Positions 17,633 through 27,392 of a stretch of DNA of 64,000 bases are shown piece by piece. Position numbers and translations under genes: made by a program. Position 1 is the stretch's first letter. Every line of letters starts with the position of its first letter. This DNA comes from Brachybacterium saurashtrense (GTDB taxonomy: Bacteria > Actinomycetota > Actinomycetes > Actinomycetales > Dermabacteraceae): positions 2,418,001 through 2,482,000 of the forward strand of contig NZ_CP031356.1 in the NCBI RefSeq assembly GCF_003355475.1, written 5' to 3'. The notes under the pieces were generated by a model. It had not been told where the DNA came from. It saw only the letters and a program-made list of their open reading frames with translations, and made no database searches.

Positions 17633-18510
17633 GAGGAGATCTCCGAGGGGGTGGGGGCGGTGTGATGGGTGTGGACGCCGAGGCCCTCGAGCAGCTCGGC
17701 GCGCAGGGCTGCCAGCTCGCGATCCGCGCGGTCGCGGGGGCGGGTGCCGGGCACGTCCAGGTCGCGGGCGATCGAGCCCGAGACGGAGTCCTCGCGCAGG
17801 GAGCGCAGCAGCAGCACCCGGTCGGCGAGGTAGAGCGCCTCCTCGACGTCGTGGGTGACGACGAGGACGGTGGTGGGCTCGGCGGCGTGGATCTCCAGCA
17901 GCAGGTCCTGCATCCGCAGCCGGGTGAGCGCGTCGAGCGCCCCGAAGGGCTCGTCCAGCAGCAGCACCTCGGGGCTGCGGGCCAGGGCCCGGGCCAGGGA
18001 GGCGCGCTGGGCCATGCCGCCGGAGACCTCGCGAGGGCGAAGCGCGGCGGCGTGCTCGAGACCCACCAGCTGCAGCAGGTGCCGCACCCGGTCCCGGCCC
18101 TCGGCGCGGCCGGTGCCGCGGGGCAGGCCCAGGGCGACGTTCTTCTCGAGCGTGCGCCAGGGCAGCAGGCGCGGCTCCTGGAAGGCGACGGCGGTGCGCG
18201 GATCGGTGCCGCGCAGCGGGGAGTCGCCGAGGCGGATCTCGCCGGCGCTGGGCCGGTCCAGGCCCGCGACGAGGCGCAGCAGCGTGGACTTGCCGCAGCC
18301 CGAGGGGCCCACCACGGCGGCGATCTCCCCGGCGCCCAGGTCGAGGTCCAGGTCGCGCAGCACCTCGTGACGGCCCTGGGGGCCGTCGAAGCCGCGCGCG
18401 ACGGCCTCGAGGCGCACGCCGTCGGGCGCGGTGCGCCGGGCGGGTGCGGCCGCGGACGTCGTGCGCGGCGCGCCCGTGCGGGTGTCGGGCTCGGTGGCGG
18501 TGCTGGTCAT
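17629..18510 (-). CDS. ssuB: ABC transporter ATPase, sulfonate (SsuB) type
   Basis: 293 aa. Walker A GPSGCGKST, Q-loop FQEPRLLPW, signature VSGGMAQRASLARAL, Walker B VLLLDEPFGALD and switch VTHDVEEAL are intact, with the LPWRTLEKNV stretch common in SsuB/TauB. First gene of the operon. ATG 18510 (MTSTATEP) lies against the left arm of the operator at 18511-18580; a frame extension to 18543 reads through that palindrome and is unlikely. Only a weak ribosome-binding sequence (GGGG) precedes the start, so the palindrome may affect translation as well as transcription. Confidence 0.93.
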   Translation of the reverse strand: MTSTATEPDTRTGAPRTTSAAAPARRTAPDGVRLEAVARGFDGPQGRHEVLRDLDLDLGAGEIAAVVGPSGCGKSTLLRLVAGLDRPSAGEIRLGDSPLRGTDPRTAVAFQEPRLLPWRTLEKNVALGLPRGTGRAEGRDRVRHLLQLVGLEHAAALRPREVSGGMAQRASLARALARSPEVLLLDEPFGALDALTRLRMQDLLLEIHAAEPTTVLVVTHDVEEALYLADRVLLLRSLREDSVSGSIARDLDVPGTRPRDRADRELAALRAELLEGLGVHTHHTAPTPSEISS

Positions 18511-18580
18511 GGCCCCGACTATGACGGCGTGGGACGGGAGCACGCCAGAACGGCGTCATAAGCCGTCATAGTCGGGGGCC
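18511..18580 (-). promoter_or_regulatory. Operator with three TATGACGSC copies upstream of the sulfur operon
   Basis: TATGACGGC occurs at 18520-18528 on the plus strand; on the minus strand TATGACGCC is at 18560-18552 and TATGACGGC at 18570-18562. The outer copies form a 13-bp perfect inverted repeat (CGACTATGACGGC at 18516-18528 and its complement at 18562-18574). The two right-hand copies are direct repeats 10 bp apart, one helical turn. The left arm abuts the ssuB start codon. This looks like a multi-site binding region for one dimeric regulator; the regulator is not in the window. Confidence 0.7.
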
Positions 18581-18710
18581 GAAGACGGCCGACGGGGCAC
18601 GGTGGTGCGACCTGCGCAACAGGCTCGGTGGAATTGCTACCCTCACGAGCCTGACGAGGTCGTCGCGCACGGGGTTCGCGGCACGCGGGGGACGAGGACA
18701 GGGGATTCGG

Positions 18711-19446
18711 GTGGCGTTCCAGGGAATGGACCCTGATGAGGTGCGCGCGGTCGCGGAGCGGATGCGCTCGGCGCGCCACCTCCGAACCCGAGGGCGGGAC
18801 CGGGCACGCCGCCGCCGCCGGGGACGGCACGGCCTCCGTGCGCATGCTCGACGGAGACGCGGGGGACGTGCCGCTGGATCCCGAGGTGCGGGCCGCCTGG
18901 GAGTAGATGACCCCGGAGCAGAAGAAGGCGGTGCTCCAGGAGATGGTCGACCAGGAGTTCGAGCGCTACGGCATGGACCCCGTGGACATCAGCTTCTTCT
19001 ACGAGGAGCCGGACGAGAACGGCATGATCACCTACGGCAGCTGGAGCGACGGGGACGGTGAGCTGAGGATGAACGAGTACTTGCTCTACTCCCCCGATCT
19101 GGCGCTCACCACGGTGCACGAGGTGCGGCACGCCGCACAGCACGAGTTCGTCGAGCAGACCGAGGGCGGCATGTGGGACTGGCTGCCCTGGGTGGACGGG
19201 CCGGAGGCGGACTACGAGCGCATCGAGGAGGGGCACGGCATCACCCGGGAGGAGGTCGAGGCCTGGCGCGAGAACAACGAGCCCGGCAACTACATCTCCC
19301 CCGAGGACGACTACGAGGGGTACCGCGACCAACCGGTCGAGGTCGATGCACGGTAGCGGGAGGACGAGCTCGCGGGTGACCTGACCCCGGAGGACCTCCA
19401 GCAGTACCAGCAGGACGCGGGCGTCCCGGTCAGCGAGGAGCCATGA
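18711..19446 (+). pseudogene. Broken gene for a secreted-type protein with an HExxH metallopeptidase motif
   Basis: From GTG 18711 the frame begins MAFQGMDPDEVRAVAERMRSA, like the N terminus of WXG/ESX-type helical secretion domains, but the domain stops after about 22 residues. A one-frame jump near 18775-18780 joins it to RATSEPEGGTGHAAAAGDG and LDGDAGDVPLDPEVRAAWE. An in-frame TAG (18904-18906) then precedes MTPEQKKAVLQEMVDQEF, which leads to VHEVRHAAQHEF (HExxH zinc motif). A second in-frame TAG (19354-19356) interrupts before REDELAGDLTPEDLQQY. The final TGA overlaps the next start by 4 nt. The 18907-19356 piece (149 aa) could still be translated from ATG 18907. Confidence 0.72.
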
Positions 19447-20606
19447 GCCGGCGGCGCTTCCTGGGGCTCGCGGGCGTCGGCTCCGCGTTCGCGCTGCTCG
19501 GCGCCTGCGACGGGACCGAGGAGGGGACGGGGATGGACCCGGAGGCGACACCTGCGGCCGGCGCGTGCCAGGAGGGCGCGGTGGCCGCGCGCACGGATCC
19601 CGACGGGAGCGACGGCGGCGGAGCCTCCCGCACCGGTGTCGACCCCTCCGTCGTGGCGCCCGGGGCGCTGGCGGTCTCGCCCGACGGGGTGGCGCTCGCC
19701 GCGGCCGCCGGTCTGGGCGCGACACGCTCGGGCTCCGGCTCGACCGCCGTCGGCACGACGCTCTGGAGCACGGCGGACGGGAGTGTGAGCGCACGCTTCG
19801 ACAACGCGCGCACCGGCGCGCTGGCCTGGCATCCCGGTGGCTCGCTGCTCGCTGTCGGGGGCTCGGAGCAGATCGAGCTGACCACCCCCGAGGGAGAGGT
19901 GCGCTGGACCCTCGCCGGACACGGCGAACCGCTCCCGGACAGCGGGCGGCGCCGCATCCAGGACCTCGCCTTCTCCGCGGACGGCGAGCTCCTCGCCTCC
20001 CTCGGGGCCGACAGGACGGTGCGGCTGTGGCGCGGGATCAGCGAGGCGGGCTGCACCCCCGGCGAGGTCCTCGACACCACGGCGCTGCGGCCCCTGTCGA
20101 TCGCGCTCTCCCCCGACGGATCGACCCTGGCGGTGTGCGGCACCGCGGGAGCTCCTCAGCTGTGAGACATCGAGGCGGCCTCGCCGGCCTCCGAGGTGGA
20201 CGGGGTGGAGTTCGCCCCGCGCGTCGTGGCGTATGCGCCCGACGGCTCGCTGCTGATCGGCAGCGGCGTCCCCGAGACCAGCACCACGAGCTCCCCCGAG
20301 CGGGCGCGCCTCGTCGTCCTGGGGACCGACGGCCGGCTCGAGCACGGCCCGGACCCGGAGGGTCTGGACGTCAGCAGCATCGCGATCGACCCCGTGACGG
20401 GGAGTATCGCCGCGGTCGGGGCGAACGACGACCGGGTGCTGCTCTGGGACCGTTCCGCGGACGGGCAGGAGGACCTCCCCCGAGCCCCCGGGCCGCTGGG
20501 CCGCCTGGCCTGGGCCCCGGACGGGTCGAGGCTTCTGGGCGTCTCCCCCTCCCATGGTGTGCTCGCCCACGACGGCACCGACTGGACCGCCTTCGACCTG
20601 CCCTGA
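19443..20606 (+). pseudogene. WD40 beta-propeller lipoprotein gene interrupted by one TGA
   Basis: One 387-codon frame with a single in-frame TGA at 20163-20165. The N terminus is a lipoprotein signal, SRRRFLGLAGVGSAFALLGAC. Blades are recognisable as (L/V/I)A(F/W/L)SPDGxxLA: LAVSPDGVALA, LAFSADGELLASLG with VRLWRG, IALSPDGSTLAVCG, AYAPDGSLLIGSG, VLLWDRS and LAWAPDGSRLLGV. The stop falls exactly where the WD dipeptide is expected (APQL-stop-DIEAAS), so TGG to TGA is the simplest explanation. Two pieces, 19443-20165 (240 aa) and from 20166 on, would result. It is coupled by a 4-nt overlap to the broken gene upstream. Confidence 0.8.
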
Positions 20607-20656
20607 CCCACCCCGCCCAGGACGCACTGGGACTCACCCGACCGAGAAGAGGCACC

Positions 20657-21157
20657 GTGGACTTCCCCGACGCCGTGGAGGCTTTCCTCCTGGACCCGAC
20701 CCCCGCGACCCGGCACCCCCTGCACGCCGCCATCCTGAGCGACCGGACCTTCGACCCCCGCGTCGCGTTGCGCGAACTGCTCGGGGAGGCTCCGCCCCCG
20801 CAGGTCGTGCTCGACTCGATCGGTGCCCGCATGCCTGGGCTCTTCCTCTCCCCGCAGGCGCACGGGCTGCTCGCCCGCGCCCATGAGGCGCTCGGCGAGG
20901 AGTCCGATGCCGAGCGCGAGCGCAAGCTCAGTCTCCTCGCGCTGCGCGAGATCGCGGACTCGGGCGCCGGCACCGAGGACTCCCCACTCGAGGTGCTCCG
21001 CCTCGAGGACGAGTACGACCACCTCCAGGCCGGTCACCGCCGCTCCACCGCGCAGAGGCTCCACCGCACCGACGAAGGGGCGTTCGACGTGCACACCCTC
21101 GAGGACGGCACCGAGCTCTGGTACCGCCTGCTGTGGAGGGTCCCCGAGGCTGGCTGA
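20657..21157 (+). CDS. DUF4919-like hypothetical protein
   Basis: 166 aa from GTG 20657 with AGAAGAGG upstream. The N-terminal half is helical (RVALRELLGEAPPPQVVL, RAHEALGEESDAERERKLSLLALREI). The C-terminal part, VLRLEDEYDHLQ followed by FDVHTLEDGTELWYRLLW, resembles the end of DUF4919 proteins, a guess from pattern memory. No signal peptide or catalytic motif. It follows two decayed genes, one with a secretion-like N terminus; being the partner or immunity gene of that system is possible but unsupported. Confidence 0.6.
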   Translation: MDFPDAVEAFLLDPTPATRHPLHAAILSDRTFDPRVALRELLGEAPPPQVVLDSIGARMPGLFLSPQAHGLLARAHEALGEESDAERERKLSLLALREIADSGAGTEDSPLEVLRLEDEYDHLQAGHRRSTAQRLHRTDEGAFDVHTLEDGTELWYRLLWRVPEAG

Positions 21158-21188
21158 ACACCCTGCGCGCTCCGTCGGCCCTCGAGCG

Positions 21189-21422
21189 TCAGCCCAGCTC
21201 CCCCTCGAGGATGCTGAGCACGTCCGCCTCGCGGAAGCCCAGCGCCCGGTTCAGGGCGAGCATCGGTGCGTTGTCGAGCGCCGTGTACGTCTGGATCCAG
21301 CGGGCCCGGGCGGCCTCGCGCCCGGCGTTGCAGCCGTCGCGCAGCAGGGCGTTCCAGGCGAGCAGCGCCTCGTGGTCGGCGGGGTCGACGGGGGTGATCT
21401 CCGCAGCGGTCATGCTCGTCAT
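21189..21422 (-). pseudogene. GNAT acetyltransferase remnant with the core deleted
   Basis: 77 codons. The first half (ITPVDPADHEALLAWNALLRDG) is a GNAT N terminus; the second (IQTYTALDNAPMLALNRALGF) is the typical GNAT C-terminal strand-helix, including the N-x-P-M-L-x-x-N-x-x-L-G-F pattern. The acetyl-CoA binding core (motif A, R/Q-x-x-G-x-G/A) is missing. They are joined in frame at about residues 38-42, implying an internal deletion of several hundred bases. It is unlikely to be active. Confidence 0.72.
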
Positions 21423-21464
21423 CAGATCATGTCCTCCCCGGTGCGGCCAGGGAATTCCCAGGTC

Positions 21465-22073
21465 TCAGCCGCCCAGCCGCACGAGCCGCGCATCCAGCAT
21501 CGCCCGGATCCCCGGCCACTCGAGGGGGAGGATCGAGTACACGACGGTGTGGCGCACCGAGCCGTCGGGCAGGATGCGATGGGCGCGCAGGATCCCGTCC
21601 TGCTGCGCGCCGAGGGCCTCGACGGCGCGGCGCGAGGCGAGGTTCAGGTGGTGGACCCGGAACTCGACGCGCAGCAGGTCGAGGGTGTCGAAGGCATGGC
21701 CGAGCAGCAGGCGCTTCATCGCCGTGTTCACGCCGGTGCGGTGCACGGAGCCGGCCAGATAGGTGTTCCCGATCTCGAGGCCCCGGTCGTCGAGCGCGAG
21801 GTTCATGAAGGTGCTCAGCCCCACCACGCGCTCGTCCGCCTCGCGCACGACGGCCCAGGCGAGGCGGGTGCCGGCGTCGACGTCCTCGCGGAGCCCGGCG
21901 ACGGCGCCCTCGACCTCCTCCGGGGCGGGCACGTGCGGGGCGAAGGGCAGGCGGTGGATCTCCCCGTCGGCCACGACCGCGCGCAGGCCCGGCACGTGCG
22001 CCTCGGTGAGCGGCTCGAGGCGGATCCCGTGCCCGGCGAGGGTCACCGGCTCCAGACGGGCCGGGTCAGCCAC
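21465..22073 (-). CDS. GNAT acetyltransferase, RimJ/RimL type
   Basis: 202 aa from GTG 22073, which overlaps the sqdX stop by 8 nt. IRLEPLTEAHVPGLRAVV starts the fold, VGLSTFMNL and LEIGNTYLAGSVHRTGVNTAMKRLLLGHAF give the central strands and acyl-CoA loop, and HHLNLASRRAVEALGAQQDGILRAHRI is the RimJ/L-type C-terminal half. Close relatives acetylate protein N termini or small amines. The operon position behind sqdB and sqdX is notable, but no glycolipid acyltransferase role can be deduced. Confidence 0.85.
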   Translation of the reverse strand: MADPARLEPVTLAGHGIRLEPLTEAHVPGLRAVVADGEIHRLPFAPHVPAPEEVEGAVAGLREDVDAGTRLAWAVVREADERVVGLSTFMNLALDDRGLEIGNTYLAGSVHRTGVNTAMKRLLLGHAFDTLDLLRVEFRVHHLNLASRRAVEALGAQQDGILRAHRILPDGSVRHTVVYSILPLEWPGIRAMLDARLVRLGG

Positions 22074-23196
22074 GACCGCTCCCGTGCTCCTCGATCGCCA
22101 TCTCGTAATAGCGCAGCAGGTCGTCGGAGGCGTTCTCCCAGGAGAACTGCTCCGCCTCGGCACGGGCGGCCTCGCGGATGCGGCCGCGCAGGTCCCCGTC
22201 GCCGAGGCGGGTGAGCGCGGCGTCCAGGCTCGCCTCGTCCCCGGAATCGAACAGCAGCCCGTTCACCCCGTCGGTGACCTGCTCCATCGTCGGCCCGGAC
22301 CGCGCCGCGACCACCGGCAGGCCGGAGGCCATGCCCTCGAGGATCACGAGGCCCAGGGTCTCGGTGACCGAGGGGAACACGAAACCGTCCGCGCTGGCGA
22401 AGGCGCTGGCGAGCTCCTCCCCCTCCATGAAGCCGGGGAACAGGGTGTGGGTGCCGGCGAAGAGCTCCTCGAGCTCGCCACGGAACGGGCCGTCGCCCAC
22501 GATCGCGAGCGCCACGTCGTCACGGCGCTCCATCATCGGCCGGAGGCGGTGGATCTCCTTCTCCGCCGCGAGCCGGCCCACGAACACCAGCAGCTTCTTG
22601 CCCGGATGCCCCTGGGTGAGGCGCTCGCGCATCGCCTCGCTCGCGAAGCGGGGGTGGAAGGTCTGCGTGTCCACGCCGCGGCGCACCACGTGCAGGTTGT
22701 GCAGGCCCTGCGCGACGAGCTCGGCCTTCATCGACTCCGAGGTGGCGATGTTGACGTCGGCCAGGGCGTGATTGCGCTTGATCTGCCACCACACCGCGGG
22801 CTTCCCCCACCGGTAGGCCCGGTACAGGTCCAGGTAGCGAGGGATGTGCGTGTGATAGCTCGCCACCAGCGGGATCCGCTGGCGGTGCGCGGCGAAGGCG
22901 CCGGAGGAGGCGAGCAGGATCGGCTGGGCGGCGTGGACCACGTCCGGGTGGAAGCCGCGGATGATGCCGTCCACGGTGGGGCTGGGGAGGGTGAAGCGCC
23001 GATGCTTGTAGAACGGCAGCGTCACCGGGCGGATGCCCACCACCCGGGCCCCGTGATGCTCGGTCACGCCGAGCTCGGGGGCGATCACCATCACCTCGTG
23101 ACCGAGGTCCGTGAACCGCTCGACGGCGTGGCGCAGCCGGGTCACCACGCCGTCGACGGAGGGCAGGAAGGTCTCCGTGACGATCGCGATCTTCAC
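22066..23196 (-). CDS. sqdX: Sulfoquinovosyltransferase SqdX-like GT4 glycosyltransferase
   Basis: 376 aa, GT-B fold. KIAIVTETFLPSVDGVVTRL, LVASYHTHIPRYL, RRGVDTQTFHP, VFVGRLAAEKEI, LAIVGDGPFR and PSVTETLGLVILEGMASGLPVV closely follow the SqdX/SQD2 pattern, including the E-x7-E motif (ETLGLVILE). SqdX moves sulfoquinovose from UDP-sulfoquinovose to diacylglycerol, making the sulfolipid SQDG. MgtA/PimB-type mannosyltransferases look similar, so the assignment leans on sqdB lying 10 nt upstream in the same operon. Confidence 0.85.
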   Translation of the reverse strand: MKIAIVTETFLPSVDGVVTRLRHAVERFTDLGHEVMVIAPELGVTEHHGARVVGIRPVTLPFYKHRRFTLPSPTVDGIIRGFHPDVVHAAQPILLASSGAFAAHRQRIPLVASYHTHIPRYLDLYRAYRWGKPAVWWQIKRNHALADVNIATSESMKAELVAQGLHNLHVVRRGVDTQTFHPRFASEAMRERLTQGHPGKKLLVFVGRLAAEKEIHRLRPMMERRDDVALAIVGDGPFRGELEELFAGTHTLFPGFMEGEELASAFASADGFVFPSVTETLGLVILEGMASGLPVVAARSGPTMEQVTDGVNGLLFDSGDEASLDAALTRLGDGDLRGRIREAARAEAEQFSWENASDDLLRYYEMAIEEHGSGRG

Positions 23197-23206
23197 GGAA
23201 CGGGGC

Positions 23207-25479
<2,273 letters not shown>

Positions 25480-25485
25480 GCCAGG

Positions 25486-25505
25486 GGCCGACGGGCCCGT
25501 CGGCC
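25486..25505. terminator. 20-bp perfect palindrome between convergent genes
   Basis: GGCCGACGGG at 25486-25495 is followed directly by its exact complement at 25496-25505. It lies 6 nt after the folP2 stop and before the end of the convergent hydrolase gene. It has no loop or T-run, so it is a weak terminator candidate at best. A pair of CGTCGGCGCTC direct repeats (25549-25559, 25569-25579) follows. Confidence 0.4.
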
Positions 25506-25577
25506 GAGGCGCCGACTCCCGCGGAGCACCGCCGTGCCCACCTGCGCACGTCGGCGCTCCGTCGCGTGCGTCGGCGC

Positions 25578-26384
25578 TCAGCCGTGCTCGGCCAGCACCG
25601 CGTCGGCGAGGCGCGGCATCACCTCGCGGTGGGTGTCGCAGAAGTCCAGCGAGGTGCCCACCACCAGGGCGAGATCGGCCACCGGGTCCACCCAGAAGGC
25701 GGTGCCGCGCATCCCGAAGTGCCCCACGGTGGCCGGGCTGTTGCCGATGCCCGTCCAGTGCGGGGACTTCTCGCCGCGCACCTCGAGTCCCAGGCCGAAG
25801 GGATTCGGGCTCTGCTTCCCGAAGCCGGGCATGATCCCCTCGAGCGCGGGCAGCTGGGGCCGCGTCAGCTCGGCGTGCCAGCGCGGCGCGAGCAGGGTGG
25901 GGCGCAGCAGCTCGGCCGCGAACAGGGCGAGGTCGTCGAGCGGGCCGTGGGCGCCCACGGAGGCCGAGCCCTCCCACACCAGGTCGCGCATGCCCAGCGG
26001 GTCGGCGATCCGCTCCTGGACGATGTCCCCGAGGTCCCGGCCCAGCGCCCGTTCGAGGTGCCGCCCCGCCTCGTCGATGCCGTAGTTGGAGTAGTGACGG
26101 CGCCGCCCGGGGGGCTGCAGCGTGCTCGCGGACTCGTAGAAGAACCCGGAGGCGTGACAGAGCAGGTGGCGCAGCGTGGAGCCGGGCGGCCCGGCCTCGT
26201 CCTCGAGGGTCACCGCGCCGTCCTGCAGGGCGAGGGCGGCGGCGACGCCGGTGAGCGCCTTGGTGACCGAACGCCAGGGGCGGATCCGTCGCACGTCCCC
26301 GCGGCGCGCCCGCTCCCCCTCGGGGCCCAGCACGATCGCCGCGGCCTCGACGCCGAACGCGTCGAGCAGGTCGAGCGCGCTCAT
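25578..26384 (-). CDS. Serine hydrolase, beta-lactamase/PBP4* fold (copy 1)
   Basis: 268 aa. SVTK in RPWRSVTKALTG is the nucleophile motif (Ser-x-x-Lys), YSN in HYSNYGIDEAG is the Tyr-x-Asn, and HFGMRG is the third-box equivalent (His-x-Gly). There is no signal peptide, so it is probably cytoplasmic; such proteins are often esterases or peptidases rather than beta-lactamases. ATG 26384 overlaps the stop of the paralogue upstream by 4 nt. The two share PGFGKQSPN / PGYGRQSPN and HWTG blocks, showing a tandem duplication. Confidence 0.85.
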   Translation of the reverse strand: MSALDLLDAFGVEAAAIVLGPEGERARRGDVRRIRPWRSVTKALTGVAAALALQDGAVTLEDEAGPPGSTLRHLLCHASGFFYESASTLQPPGRRRHYSNYGIDEAGRHLERALGRDLGDIVQERIADPLGMRDLVWEGSASVGAHGPLDDLALFAAELLRPTLLAPRWHAELTRPQLPALEGIMPGFGKQSPNPFGLGLEVRGEKSPHWTGIGNSPATVGHFGMRGTAFWVDPVADLALVVGTSLDFCDTHREVMPRLADAVLAEHG

Positions 26385-27199
26385 CCGCGCGCGGCCCCCT
26401 CCCCGAAGCGGTCGAGCACCGCGTCGGTGAGCCCGGGCCAGATCCGCACGTGCTCGGGCCCGAACGGGATCGCGCCGAGGAAGGCGCAGGCGAGCCCCGC
26501 CTCGGGATCCGCCCAGAGGAACGAGCCGGACTGGCCGAAGTGCCCGACGGTGCGCGGGGAGGAGTGCGCGCCCGTCCAGTGCGGGTCCTTGTGCCCGCGG
26601 ATCTCCACCCCGAGCCCCCAGTCGTTGGGCGACTGGCGGCCGTAGCCGGGGAGGATCCCGGCCAGGCCCGGGAACTGCACGGTGCGCATCTCCTCGTGGA
26701 GGGCGGCCGAGAGCAGGGTGGGGGCGAGCAGCTCGCGGCCCACGGCGAGCAGGTCCCGGATCGTGCCGCGGTACCCGGCGGCCGGGGAGCCGTCCACCTC
26801 GAGGTCCACGAGGTCCAGCCCCTGCACCACCGTCTGCTCCATCCACTGGGGGAAGTCGTAGCCGGTGGCCTCCGCGACGTGGGCGGCGAGCACCTCGAAG
26901 CCGGTGTTCGAGTAGACGCGGCGGGCGCCCACGGCGCTGACCGTCTCCTCGCCCTCGAAGGGGTAGCCGGCGGTGTGGGCGAGCAGGTGGCGCACGGTGG
27001 CCCCCTCGGGGCCGGCCGGCTCGTCGAGGTCCACCAGCCCGCGCTCCACCGCGATCAGCACGGCGAGCGCGGTGAGGGGCTTGGAGACGCTGGCGAGGTC
27101 GAACAGCCGCTCCGGCTCGCCCTGCACGTGCACCGCGGCGCGGGCATCGGTGACGCCGAGCGCATGGGCGGCGTCGAGGTCGATCGGGATCTCGGGCAT
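26381..27199 (-). CDS. Serine hydrolase, beta-lactamase/PBP4* fold (copy 2)
   Basis: 272 aa from ATG 27199 (MPEIPIDLDAAH), with GGAG 9 nt upstream; GTG 27214 is an alternative. Active-site motifs: SVSK in FDLASVSKPLTA, YSN in RVYSNTGFEVLA and HFGQSG. RHLLAHTAGYPFEG, PGYGRQSPNDWG and HWTGAHSSPRTVG match its downstream partner. No signal peptide is visible. Substrate unknown. It is divergent from the fhaA operon across a 193-nt gap. Confidence 0.85.
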   Translation of the reverse strand: MPEIPIDLDAAHALGVTDARAAVHVQGEPERLFDLASVSKPLTALAVLIAVERGLVDLDEPAGPEGATVRHLLAHTAGYPFEGEETVSAVGARRVYSNTGFEVLAAHVAEATGYDFPQWMEQTVVQGLDLVDLEVDGSPAAGYRGTIRDLLAVGRELLAPTLLSAALHEEMRTVQFPGLAGILPGYGRQSPNDWGLGVEIRGHKDPHWTGAHSSPRTVGHFGQSGSFLWADPEAGLACAFLGAIPFGPEHVRIWPGLTDAVLDRFGEGAARG

Positions 27200-27392
27200 G
27201 CTCGCGGTCTCCACGCCCTCACTATGGCACGCCCCGCGCCGACCTCTTCACCTCTCCTGCACGAATCCCACGCCACCTCCGCGCCGGGGGATCACGGCCT
27301 CGACCTGCTCACGCGCTACGATCGCAGGGCGAGCTCCGCGCCCCCGGTGCGGTGCGCGCGCCAGTCAGCCACTGCGAGAGCGAAGGACCATC

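Noticed and set aside
18519..18845. 108-codon minus-strand frame upstream of ssuB
   Set aside because: It spans the operator palindrome and the promoter side of the divergent gene, with no recognisable domain or ribosome-binding site.
20163..20165. TGA as a selenocysteine or recoded codon in the WD40 gene
   Set aside because: The residue expected is Trp in a structural WD repeat, there is no catalytic reason for selenocysteine and no SECIS-like hairpin was seen; a nonsense mutation is simpler.
22066..23196. Phosphatidylinositol mannosyltransferase PimB or MgtA
   Set aside because: GT4 motifs are shared, but the gene lies 10 nt after a clear sqdB and the N-terminal and ETLGLVILE blocks follow SqdX.
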